DNA of 64,000 nt from Arthrobacter sp. FB24 (lineage in GTDB: Bacteria > Actinomycetota > Actinomycetes > Actinomycetales > Micrococcaceae), in contig NC_008541.1 in the NCBI RefSeq assembly GCF_000196235.1, positions 930,001 to 994,000 on the forward strand, given 5' to 3'. A program made the position numbers and the translations under genes. The notes under the pieces were generated by a model. It was not told where the DNA came from and made no database searches. It was given only the letters and a program-made list of their open reading frames with translations. Below, one piece after another: positions 7,977 through 15,439 of the stretch (position 1 is the first letter of the stretch; every line of letters begins with the position of its first letter).

Positions 7977-8612
7977 ATGAACCCCATGCCAGACCCTGCA
8001 GTGATTCAGCCTGCGCCGGTCCAGCCCGCCCTGGAGGGTGGGGCTGCAGTTAATGGTGCCGACGCGCGGCAGCGGATCGTCGATACAGCCTACGAACTCT
8101 TTGCCCGCCGCGGGGTCCGCGATGTGGGCGTCAATGAGCTGATCAGCCGCGCCGGTGTGGCCAAGGCAACCTTCTACCGGCACTTTGCCTCCAAGGATGA
8201 ACTGGTACTCGCCTTCCTGGAGCAGCGGGACCGGCTGTGGACCGTGGATACGATTGTCGCTGACGCGCGCCGCCGCGGCGGAACGCCCACGGAGCAGCTC
8301 CTGGCGATCTTCGACGTCTTTGGCGACTGGTTCCGGCGCGATGATTTTGAGGCATGCTCCTTCATCAACATCCTCCTGGAAATGGGTGCCAAACATCCGC
8401 TGGGGCGGGCAAGCATCGACTACCTCGCCCGGATCCGGGGCCACGTCCAGCAACTGGCCGAGGAGGCGGGGCTCCGGGACACCGAGGATTTCTCCCGTTC
8501 ATGGCACATCCTCATGAAGGGGTCCATCATCTCCGCGACCGAAGGCGACGCCGATGCCGCCAAGCGCGCGCAGGCGATGGCACGGACATTGATTGCGCAG
8601 TTCGTGCCCTAG
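7977..8612 (+). CDS. TetR/AcrR family transcriptional regulator
   Basis: A 211-residue protein with a TetR helix-turn-helix at about residues 25-70: RQRIVDTAYELFARRGVRDV, then ISRAGVAKATFYRHFASKDE. The C-terminal ligand domain resembles the group that controls oxidative-stress or detoxification genes, but no ligand can be inferred. No obvious target lies beside it: mcrC is upstream, and the histidine kinase gene is convergent. The only visible operator is in front of the gene itself, so its other targets are probably elsewhere. Start at the leaderless ATG 7977; ATG 7986 is a possible alternative. Confidence 0.9.
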   Translation: MNPMPDPAVIQPAPVQPALEGGAAVNGADARQRIVDTAYELFARRGVRDVGVNELISRAGVAKATFYRHFASKDELVLAFLEQRDRLWTVDTIVADARRRGGTPTEQLLAIFDVFGDWFRRDDFEACSFINILLEMGAKHPLGRASIDYLARIRGHVQQLAEEAGLRDTEDFSRSWHILMKGSIISATEGDADAAKRAQAMARTLIAQFVP

Positions 8613-8624
8613 GCGGTCCGTGCC

Positions 8625-10292
8625 TTAGACAGGCACCCTGACGGTGAATGTGGTGCCCTCTCCGAGTGCGCTCCGAAGCTGGATGCTTCCGCCGTGTGCT
8701 TCAACAATGGCCTTGCTGATGGATAGGCCCAGCCCTACGCCCGGGATGGCAGTGTTCCGCACATTGCCGGTACGGAAGAACTTGGTAAAGACCTCCGCTT
8801 GGTCCTTGTCGCTCATGCCCATGCCGGTATCGCTCACCCGGCAGACCAGGTGGGACCCGTCCGAGTCCAGCGACACCACAACGTCACCGCCGTTCGGCGA
8901 GTACTTGATGGCGTTGGACACGAGGTTATCCAGTACCTGCGACATGCGGCCGGAATCCACGTGGGCCTCCAGCCGTTCAGGAGCGTCCGCACGGAGCCGC
9001 ACCTTTGCGGCGGCGGCACGGGGGAGCGCGGCGCTGATGCTGGCCCGGACAAGTTCAGCCACGTTCACAGCCTGCGGGCTGACGATAAGCTGCCCGCTCC
9101 GGCTTGCCAGCAGGTCCGACACCAGGCCGAGCAGGCGCTCAGCGTTTCGCCGGATGATCATGAGCGCTTCGCGGTGGGGAGCGCGCAGGCCGTCATGGTC
9201 GTCCAGCAGCAGTTCCACGTAACCGAGGATTGAGGTCAGCGGCGTGCGGAACTCGTGGGAAACGTTCGCCACGAAGTCGTCTTTGGCCGCCAGGGCATTA
9301 ACCAGGTCCGTGACATCGCTGAAGACGATCACCGAGCCGGCGAAGGCGCCGTCCTGGTCCCGCATGGCGCGGGCGCTGGTGGTGATGGCGCGCTGTTCGC
9401 TGCCGCTGCCCAGCCACACCAGGTTGTCCGTGAAGCTCTCGCCCATCACGGCGCGACGGACAGGCCGTTGCTCGACCGGGACGGTTGTGGTCCGGTCGGC
9501 TTGGAACACCAGGAGCTGGGATTCGTTGGGGTCGTCGTTTCCCGCAGGTGTGGCAAGCCGGTGGTTTTCCCGTTGCTTCCGGTTCATGAGGATGTCGTGC
9601 CCGTCCGCGTCCACCGCCAGGACGCCCATGTGCACCGTTTCCAGCACCGAATTGAGCAGTTCCTCCTGCCGCTTGCTCTCTTTGAGGGTGACCCGCAGCT
9701 GGGCATCCTTCTCCTCAAGGTCTCGCTGTTGCCGGACCATGCTGAGCGTCAGCACGCTCACGGAAACGCCGATCCCCAGCATCATCACCGGCAGCAGCAG
9801 GGAGCGCGCCAGGTCCTGTCCGGTGACGTTGCCGTGAAGGAACAACGGCACCCAGATGATGGAGAGGGGAGCGAGGAAGGAGACCAGCAGGGCGGTGCGG
9901 GGGTACAGCCCCGAAGCACACAGCCAGATGACGGGAAAAACCGCCAACAGGCTGATGCCGGTCAGGCCCTCCTGCCCGCCCTCCCTGCCGAGCGCGATCG
10001 AGACGAAGTCAAGGAGGGGAATTACAAGGAAGCTGGCGAACGGCAGCCGATGCCAGGGAATGAAGAAGCACAGCGCCAGGATCAGGACCTGCGTGGCCAG
10101 GAACGCGATGAACAGGGGATTCCCCAGCGTCCCCGGGAAGAACAACAGCATGAGGACGGCCGTGAGCGCCACCGTGATGGACAACGGCATCTGACTCAGG
10201 GTGACCCGTCCCCGGAGCGAATACTCGTGGAACGGCCGTCGGAAGAAGAGAATCCGGCCGGACTTGATGTCCCAGGCGACGTTGCCGCTCAT
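8625..10292 (-). CDS. Membrane sensor histidine kinase with PAS domain
   Basis: About 555 residues from the ATG at 10292. Five or six membrane helices fill the first 180 residues, followed by a coiled segment (RQQRDLEEKDAQL), a PAS-type domain, HisKA with the phospho-acceptor in NVSHEFRTPLTSILGY near residue 344, and a HATPase_c domain with N-box DNLVSNAIKYSPNG and DTGMGMSD / GVGLGLSISKAI. It phosphorylates the divergently encoded response regulator, most likely. The signal is unknown. A longer frame opens at 10406 but would overlap the regulator gene, so I took the first plausible internal ATG, which has no clear ribosome site. Confidence 0.88.
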   Translation of the reverse strand: MSGNVAWDIKSGRILFFRRPFHEYSLRGRVTLSQMPLSITVALTAVLMLLFFPGTLGNPLFIAFLATQVLILALCFFIPWHRLPFASFLVIPLLDFVSIALGREGGQEGLTGISLLAVFPVIWLCASGLYPRTALLVSFLAPLSIIWVPLFLHGNVTGQDLARSLLLPVMMLGIGVSVSVLTLSMVRQQRDLEEKDAQLRVTLKESKRQEELLNSVLETVHMGVLAVDADGHDILMNRKQRENHRLATPAGNDDPNESQLLVFQADRTTTVPVEQRPVRRAVMGESFTDNLVWLGSGSEQRAITTSARAMRDQDGAFAGSVIVFSDVTDLVNALAAKDDFVANVSHEFRTPLTSILGYVELLLDDHDGLRAPHREALMIIRRNAERLLGLVSDLLASRSGQLIVSPQAVNVAELVRASISAALPRAAAAKVRLRADAPERLEAHVDSGRMSQVLDNLVSNAIKYSPNGGDVVVSLDSDGSHLVCRVSDTGMGMSDKDQAEVFTKFFRTGNVRNTAIPGVGLGLSISKAIVEAHGGSIQLRSALGEGTTFTVRVPV

Positions 10293-10354
10293 GGCCGGGT
10301 GGTTGTTGAGGTGCGGTTTAATGGACGCATACCCCCACGATATCCGGCGGGCGC

Positions 10355-10360
10355 TATACT
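10355..10360 (+). promoter_or_regulatory. -10 element of the response regulator gene
   Basis: TATACT lies 33 bases before the response regulator ATG (10394), leaving a short leader that contains the purine-rich site GAGGGGGC. No good -35 hexamer is visible, as expected for a promoter needing an activator. Confidence 0.45.
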
Positions 10361-10393
10361 TCTGACGGTATCGAGCGGACTGAGGGGGCTGCG

Positions 10394-11146
10394 ATGAGTG
10401 AATCACGTGTGGGTCTGGTAATCGAGGATGACCACGACATCCGTGAGCTGGTGCGCGTGGTGCTGGTCCAGGCCGGCTTCGACGTCCAAGTCGCGAGCAG
10501 CGGGGCGGCCGGCGTCGTTGCGGCCAAGGAACTCAACCCGGCAGTCATCACCCTGGACTTGGGCCTTCCGGACATCGACGGCTTTGAAGTGGCGCGCCAG
10601 ATCAGGGAGTTCTCCGACGCATACATCGTGATGCTGACGGCGCGCGCCGAGGAACTGGATACCCTCATCGGACTGGAATCCGGCGCGGACGACTACCTGA
10701 CGAAGCCCTTCCGTCCCCGGGAGCTGCGTGCGCGTGTCGCCGCCATGATGCGGCGTCCGCGTTCGACGTCGGACTCTTCCGCCGCCGGCAAGGCACCCGC
10801 CGTAGCCGACACCGGCCGGACACTCACGCACAACGGGCTTGAGTTCAGCTACGAGGCGCGGACCGTGAGTGTCGACGGGCGCGAACTGCACCTGACGCGC
10901 ACCGAATTCGATCTGCTGCACGCACTCCTGGAAGCAGGGCGGATGGTGCGGACCAAATCCGAACTGGTGAGGCGGCTGCGGGACGAACCGTACGACGTCG
11001 GGGGTTACATCTCAGAAGCGGACGAACGGTCCGTCGAGGTCCATATGGGAAACCTCCGCAAGAAGCTGGGCGACAGCCCGCAGAACCCGCGCTGGCTGCA
11101 GACCGTCCGCGGAGTGGGCTACCGGTTGGCCCCTGCCGAGCGCTGA
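10394..11146 (+). CDS. OmpR/PhoB-family response regulator
   Basis: A 250-residue two-domain regulator. The receiver domain has the acidic pair EDD at 11-13, phospho-acceptor D55 (ITLDLGLPD) and K104 (LTKPF). A Ser/Ala-rich linker leads to a winged-helix DNA-binding domain ending RKKLGDSPQNPRWLQTVRG and VGYRL. It is the likely partner of the divergent histidine kinase gene, whose start is about 100 bp away. GAGGGGGC precedes the ATG. Confidence 0.94.
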   Translation: MSESRVGLVIEDDHDIRELVRVVLVQAGFDVQVASSGAAGVVAAKELNPAVITLDLGLPDIDGFEVARQIREFSDAYIVMLTARAEELDTLIGLESGADDYLTKPFRPRELRARVAAMMRRPRSTSDSSAAGKAPAVADTGRTLTHNGLEFSYEARTVSVDGRELHLTRTEFDLLHALLEAGRMVRTKSELVRRLRDEPYDVGGYISEADERSVEVHMGNLRKKLGDSPQNPRWLQTVRGVGYRLAPAER

Positions 11147-11172
11147 TCCGCGGCTGCGGGCCGGCTTCGGCC

Positions 11173-11955
11173 TCAGGGCCGGGCCTGCGTCGGCACGGTG
11201 AGGATCTCTGCTCCGTCGTCGGTGATTGCGATCGTGTGCTCGCTGTGTGCTGTCCGGCAGCCTGTGGCACTTCGGAGCGTCCACCCGTCGGCGTCAGTGA
11301 TGAGCCTGGCGGTGTCGGCCATGACCCATGGCTCGAGCGCTAGCAGCAGCCCTGGGCGCAGTTTGTACCCGCGGCCGGGCTGTCCGGTGTTCGCAATGTG
11401 CGGGTCCTGATGCATGGTTGATCCGATGCCATGACCTCCGAACTCGGTGTTGATCGGGTACCCCGCCTCGCTGAGGACCGATCCGATGGCATGGGAGATG
11501 TCGCCGATGCGAGCCCCGGGTCCGGCAGCTGCTATTCCTGCGCTGAGGGCGCGCTCGGTCGCGTCGATCATCGCGACGCTTTCCGGTGGCCTGGAATCGC
11601 CCACGATGAAGCTGATCGCAGAGTCTGCAGCGATTCCGTCTTTGGAGACGGCGAGGTCGAGTGTCAGCAGGTCGCCGTCGGCGAGCCTGTAGTCGTGGGG
11701 CAGTCCGTGGAGGACGGCGTCGTTGACGGCCGTGCAGATGTAGTGGCCGAACGGCCCTCGTCCGAAGGACGGCTCGTAGTCGATGTAACAGGACAGTGCT
11801 CCGGCCTCAACGATCATGGCCGCTGCCCATCGGTCGATGTCCAGCAGGTTTGTGCCGACGGTGCTCCGGCGCTTCAGTGTGTGCAAGATGTCAGCGACCA
11901 GCGCACCTGTCACTTTTGCGCGGGCCAGTTCGGTGCGGTTCAGAATCTCAATCAT
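11173..11955 (-). CDS. map: Type I methionine aminopeptidase
   Basis: A 260-residue protein removing N-terminal Met from nascent proteins. Metal ligands line up with the E. coli enzyme: D100, D111, H175 (FGGHGIG), E208 (LALEPW) and E239 (SEHTI), with substrate-binding H83 (VLHGLP). It starts directly at the catalytic fold, with no zinc-finger extension. It is not next to secY/adk, where the housekeeping actinobacterial map usually lies, so this is probably an accessory paralogue. It is divergent from an XRE regulator across 66 bp, which suggests that regulator controls it. Confidence 0.92.
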   Translation of the reverse strand: MIEILNRTELARAKVTGALVADILHTLKRRSTVGTNLLDIDRWAAAMIVEAGALSCYIDYEPSFGRGPFGHYICTAVNDAVLHGLPHDYRLADGDLLTLDLAVSKDGIAADSAISFIVGDSRPPESVAMIDATERALSAGIAAAGPGARIGDISHAIGSVLSEAGYPINTEFGGHGIGSTMHQDPHIANTGQPGRGYKLRPGLLLALEPWVMADTARLITDADGWTLRSATGCRTAHSEHTIAITDDGAEILTVPTQARP

Positions 11956-11983
11956 GCGGCGCCTTTCCTACGCAACCAATAAC

Positions 11984-12005
11984 TATCCCGGCCATATTAT
12001 CCCGG
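11984..12005. promoter_or_regulatory. Direct repeat in the map/XRE divergent promoter
   Basis: TATCCCGG occurs at 11984-11991 and again at 11998-12005 (14-bp period) inside the 66-bp intergenic region. The region is locally AT-richer and includes TATTAG just downstream. The spacing of just over one helical turn fits a regulator binding two sites on roughly one face; the XRE protein encoded next door is the obvious candidate. Confidence 0.45.
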
Positions 12006-12021
12006 TATTAGAATTGGAGCC

Positions 12022-12324
12022 ATGGTCAGGTTGCCGCTCACATCCGCTGAAGTCGAACGCGGACAGCGCCTCGGTGCGCTGTTGCGTCGCGCCAGGGGAG
12101 AACGCTCGATGCTCGAGACCGCGCTCGATGCGCGTGTCTCACCGGAAACCCTCCGGAAGATCGAATCGGGCCGGGTGGCCACCCCTGCCTTCTCCACCAT
12201 CGCCGCGATCGCCGACGTCCTCGGGCTCTCCCTTGATACGGTCTGGGCCGAGATCAGCAGGGCCGAAGATGGCGTTGGTCCGGCCGGCTCCGGTCAGAAG
12301 GCACGTGAACGGTTGGCCTCGTAG
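12022..12324 (+). CDS. XRE-family helix-turn-helix regulator
   Basis: A 100-residue cytoplasmic DNA-binding protein: one HTH_3 domain (LGALLRRARGERSMLETALD, then SPETLRKIESGRVATPAFST) and a short tail. GGAG precedes the ATG. It is divergent from the methionine aminopeptidase gene and probably regulates both itself and map through the repeat between them. The pairing is visible; the regulatory claim is inference. Confidence 0.85.
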   Translation: MVRLPLTSAEVERGQRLGALLRRARGERSMLETALDARVSPETLRKIESGRVATPAFSTIAAIADVLGLSLDTVWAEISRAEDGVGPAGSGQKARERLAS

Positions 12325-12340
12325 GGTTCAATCCCACAGT

Positions 12341-12370
12341 TGCGTTGGGAGCGGCTGCGTTGGGAGCGGC
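12341..12370 (+). repeat. 15-bp tandem duplication
   Basis: TGCGTTGGGAGCGGC occurs twice back to back (12341-12355 and 12356-12370) in the short gap between the convergent XRE and Hpt-like genes. No coding function is apparent. Confidence 0.8.
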
Positions 12371-12375
12371 CGGAA

Positions 12376-12777
12376 TTAGGCCGCTGCCGCCGCCGAAAGG
12401 CCGGCGACGGTCTGATCCGTGCACGCATCCATACTTTCCAGGAGCGCCAGTTGAAGCCGGGGCGGTTGCTCCGCCACAGTTTCCGGGTGGGACTCCAAGT
12501 GCTTCAGGATGGTTTCGAGCTCATCCGCGAGCCTGCCCAGGTAGGCGGCACCCACCATCATGCTGGAAGTCTTTACGCTGAGGACGGCGTCCATGGCCGC
12601 GTCCAAGTCCATGGCTTCCACAGCATGTCGGAGCCGGTCCAGCCGCCGCGGCAATTGCTGGATATAGCTGTTGACGAAAACGGCGCAGTACTCGGCATCG
12701 GGCTCAAGCTCACAGCGGAGTGTTTCAAGCACGGAGGGGTCAACGTACAGCTGGCTAACGCCATCCTGTCCATCCAT
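12376..12777 (-). CDS. Hpt-like domain protein lacking the phospho-histidine
   Basis: A 133-residue all-helical protein that follows the histidine phosphotransfer pattern: a helix with YIQQLPRRLDRLRHAVEAMD, then VLSVKTSSMMVGAAYLGRLA. In canonical Hpt domains the second block reads AHxLKGSS...GA; here K69, S71-S72 and G76-A77 are kept, but the His position is Leu66. It therefore probably cannot carry phosphate and may act as a docking or competitor protein for a response regulator. AAGGGG precedes the ATG at 12777; the open frame extends further upstream but without support. Confidence 0.7.
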   Translation of the reverse strand: MDGQDGVSQLYVDPSVLETLRCELEPDAEYCAVFVNSYIQQLPRRLDRLRHAVEAMDLDAAMDAVLSVKTSSMMVGAAYLGRLADELETILKHLESHPETVAEQPPRLQLALLESMDACTDQTVAGLSAAAAA

Positions 12778-13001
12778 TGGACACCCCTTCCCTTGGCGCT
12801 GCACTTCCGGGATAAACGGGTGCGGCCACAACCTTGCCTCTTTTACAGTAGGGCTCCGGCGGGCGTGGAACGCGGTTTCCGAAAAAATTTGTGCCAATCT
12901 TGATGGGACTCCGCAAACTGCGTTTAGGATCGGGACAAGTGCCTGCCGGCACCGAAGTGACCCGTGGCCAGCGAGGCCACCAGCCGATTGCGGGGACCGC
13001 T

Positions 13002-14231
13002 GTGTTCAGGATCGTGAGAAACGTTATTACTGGTCTGATCGTGGGGCTGGGTGTCACCCTGGCTGCCGTCCAGCCAGTCCAGGCAGCGCCCGCAACGGCA
13101 GCCCATGTGTACCTCGACCCGACCACCGGACCGGAAGGTTCGACCGTGACAGTCAGCGGAACAGGGTTCAAGGTTTCCACCACGGGAACCGTGATAATCG
13201 GGTCCTCCACCTTCTCTTTCAAGACTGCGGCGTCCGGTGCCTTCAGTACCTCGATCACCATTCCTGCGGCAGCCCCGGGACCGCTGACCATCACGGCCAA
13301 GACTTCGTCCATTAAGGCTTCATCCGTTTTCACGGTTACTTCTTCTGCTCCCGCCATCCCTCCCGTCAGCACGGCGGCGCTCCGCTTCGGGGTGGCGACG
13401 GCGGGCGGGCCCTTGGCCAGTGCCGAATTGGATGAAGTCGCACGGCTTGCGGGGGAGAGCCCGTCGAGTGTGCTTTTCTACAAGGACTTCCTGCAGGCGC
13501 CGCCGATCGCCGAGATGAACGCCGTCCGGGCGCGCGGTGCGGTTCCGCTGGTGACCTGGGAGCCGTGGGCATGGGGTGGCGGGCTCACGCAGCCGGCCTA
13601 TGCCCTGGACCGGATCGCGGCCGGCGACTTCGATGCCTACATTACGCAGTGGGGGCAGGCACTGGCGTCGTGGGCCCAGCCCGTCCAGTTGAGGTTTGCG
13701 CATGAGATGAACGGCAACTGGTACCCGTGGGCCGAGGGCGTGAACGGCAACCAGTCCGGCGACTACGTGCAGGCCTGGCGGCATGTGCACGACGTCGTAG
13801 CGGCCACGGGTGCCAGCAACGTGTCCTGGGTGTGGAGCCCGAATGTTCCCTACTTTGGATCCACCGATCTCGCCGGGCTGTTCCCGGGCGCCGGCTACGT
13901 GGACAGTGTGGCCCTCGACGGATACAACTGGGGCACCTCGGCCTCGTGGAGCAGTTGGACGTCGCCGCAGGACCTCTTTGCGCCGGGGATAGCCCAGCTG
14001 CGGACACTCGCGCCCGGGCTCCCCATCCTGATCGCCGAAACTGCGTCCGCTGAGGCAGGCGGCTCCAAGGCACAGTGGAATACCGATCTGGTGAGCTACC
14101 TGGCAGCGCAGCCGGACGTCGTGGGCTTCGTCTGGTTCCACCTGCAGAAGGAAACGGACTGGCGAATCAACAGCAGTGAGGCGTCGGCTACGGCGTTCAG
14201 CGCTGCGCTGGCTGCCCGCCGGGCATCGTAG
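13002..14231 (+). CDS. Secreted GH26-like glycoside hydrolase
   Basis: 409 residues from GTG 13002. A signal peptide (FRIVRNVITGLIVGLGVTLA, likely cut after VQA at 28) is followed by an Ig/TIG-like beta domain (about 35-125) and a TIM-barrel catalytic domain. Glutamates in the GH26 positions are visible: E235 in RFAHEMNGNWYPW (acid/base) and E346 in ILIAETAS (nucleophile). GH26 enzymes are mostly beta-mannanases, but distant members act on other beta-glucans or exopolysaccharides, so the substrate is open. The frame opens at 12891, but a start there would bury the signal peptide; ATG 12903 is the other candidate. Confidence 0.82.
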   Translation: MFRIVRNVITGLIVGLGVTLAAVQPVQAAPATAAHVYLDPTTGPEGSTVTVSGTGFKVSTTGTVIIGSSTFSFKTAASGAFSTSITIPAAAPGPLTITAKTSSIKASSVFTVTSSAPAIPPVSTAALRFGVATAGGPLASAELDEVARLAGESPSSVLFYKDFLQAPPIAEMNAVRARGAVPLVTWEPWAWGGGLTQPAYALDRIAAGDFDAYITQWGQALASWAQPVQLRFAHEMNGNWYPWAEGVNGNQSGDYVQAWRHVHDVVAATGASNVSWVWSPNVPYFGSTDLAGLFPGAGYVDSVALDGYNWGTSASWSSWTSPQDLFAPGIAQLRTLAPGLPILIAETASAEAGGSKAQWNTDLVSYLAAQPDVVGFVWFHLQKETDWRINSSEASATAFSAALAARRAS

Positions 14232-14243
14232 TCAGGCCCGTGT

Positions 14244-14663
14244 TCAGGCGAGGAATCGCTCCAGCTGTTCCTCCAAGGCGGAGACGTCCTTGAGTTCGCA
14301 TTCCCAGACGGTGAGCACCTGCCATCCTGTCGCTTCCAGGAGGCGGCGCTGTTCGGCGTCGCGGTTCCTGGTCCGTGTCCGTTTTGTATCCCAGAACTCC
14401 GCGTTCGCTTTGGGAGCGTGCTGCCCCGCTTTGCAGTCATGGAAATGCCAAAAGCAGCCATTGACGAAGATGACCTTGTGCCGTCCTGCGAACACCAGAT
14501 CCGGGTTGCCGGGGAGTTTGCCGCCGCGCGCGCTGCCGTGCAGGCGGTAGCGGTAGCCCTTTGAGTGCAACAGGCTCCGCACCAGCAGTTCCGGCTTGGT
14601 ATTCTTGCCCCGGATCCTGGACATGTTCCAGCTTCGCCGTTCGGGAGTCAGCTGGTCAGCCAT
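14244..14663 (-). CDS. vsr: Very short patch repair endonuclease (Vsr)
   Basis: A 139-residue protein of Vsr length. It nicks 5' of T in T:G mismatches made by deamination of 5-methylcytosine. Hallmarks: RSWNMSRIRGKNTKPEL at the start, catalytic Asp in GNPDLVF, and VNGCFWHFHDC with the Cys/His zinc site. No cytosine methyltransferase is encoded nearby, so it is an orphan in this window. It is convergent with the GH26 gene with a 12-bp gap. Confidence 0.93.
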   Translation of the reverse strand: MADQLTPERRSWNMSRIRGKNTKPELLVRSLLHSKGYRYRLHGSARGGKLPGNPDLVFAGRHKVIFVNGCFWHFHDCKAGQHAPKANAEFWDTKRTRTRNRDAEQRRLLEATGWQVLTVWECELKDVSALEEQLERFLA

Positions 14664-14724
14664 GGTTTAAGTCTAGGCGGCCGTAAACCCGGCGGCGCCC
14701 CGCCGCCGGGCCTGGACGCATTCC

Positions 14725-15165
14725 CTAGATTTCGCGTTCCGGATGTTCGCCGAACTGGAAGTGCCGTCCGCTGACCGAAACCGGCTCAATCTCAACGTAA
14801 AAGTCCTTCAACGTGGGTACCCAGGGCTTGAGGCCGAGTGATTCCGCGGCCGCGATATCAGCGGACTGGTCGAGGACCCGTGCTGTGCCGCGAAGCACCA
14901 CGGACCAAGCCTCGTCAGACATGATGCCGTCCGTCTCAAAGAGGACTTTGGCGTTGATGGTCAGCTCAGCAAGCTTGTTGCCCGGAGCTGTCCGGAGGTA
15001 GAGCTTCCGTGCGCTCACGGCGTAGTTGACCGGGAAGATATCCGGTTCGCCGGCCACGGTCACTACCAGCCGGCCGTGCTTGGTGCCCTCAATGAGCTTC
15101 CACGACTGGTCATCGTCAAGGTTGAGAATGGGGTTGCCGTCTGCGTGTGTGAACATCATGAGCAT
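14725..15165 (-). CDS. Pyridoxamine 5'-phosphate oxidase-fold (PPOX) protein
   Basis: A 146-residue split-barrel flavin-binding-type protein (HGRLVVTVAGEPDIFPVNYA, APGNKLAELT, WSVVLRGTARVL), of the short actinobacterial PPOX class that often binds F420 or FMN. The enzymatic role is unknown. The start is among clustered ATGs at 15165, 15159 and 15156. It follows the bsaP-bioB pair on the same strand but is separated by 34 bp and may be a separate unit. Confidence 0.82.
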   Translation of the reverse strand: MLMMFTHADGNPILNLDDDQSWKLIEGTKHGRLVVTVAGEPDIFPVNYAVSARKLYLRTAPGNKLAELTINAKVLFETDGIMSDEAWSVVLRGTARVLDQSADIAAAESLGLKPWVPTLKDFYVEIEPVSVSGRHFQFGEHPEREI

Positions 15166-15199
15166 ATTGTTCAGGCAGAGGCAGGCAATGGCCAGTGCC

Positions 15200-15439
15200 T
15201 TAAGGACGCATTCTCATTTCGGTGGTGCCGTGACGGGAACATTCAGCTGTCCACCCGAGCGGAGTCACCTGGACTTTCATGCGGCGCCGGCAGGCGGCGC
15301 AGTAGCGGGGCGGTTCCAGCGCGAGACGCTCGCCGCAACGGCCGTGAACGCCCGACGTCGGGGCGTCACTGCCGTCGTCGGGCTCCCCGCAGTGACCACA
15401 AAAGTCACCGGTGGTTGAGCTGGTCGGAACCCCGTTCAT
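15200..15439 (-). CDS. bsaP: Biotin synthase auxiliary protein BsaP
   Basis: A 79-residue Cys-rich protein directly downstream of bioB, its ATG overlapping the bioB stop (ATGA). Cysteines lie in [27 protein letters not shown] and AECSRHG. In actinobacteria the small BsaP protein with this context is known to be needed for BioB turnover, apparently by supporting its auxiliary iron-sulfur cluster. Recognition rests on size, Cys pattern and translational coupling. A longer open frame extends upstream through bioB but is Pro/Arg-rich shadow sequence. Confidence 0.8.
   Translation of the reverse strand: MNGVPTSSTTGDFCGHCGEPDDGSDAPTSGVHGRCGERLALEPPRYCAACRRRMKVQVTPLGWTAECSRHGTTEMRMRP

Noticed and set aside
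9255..10397. 380-codon plus-strand frame across the histidine kinase gene
   Set aside because: Gly/Asp/Arg-rich antisense product; the minus strand has HisKA and HATPase motifs in the correct order.
12322..12345. GGTTCAATCCC resembling a tRNA T-arm
   Set aside because: The flanking bases do not form a 5-bp stem and no acceptor, D or anticodon arms are present; it overlaps the XRE stop region.
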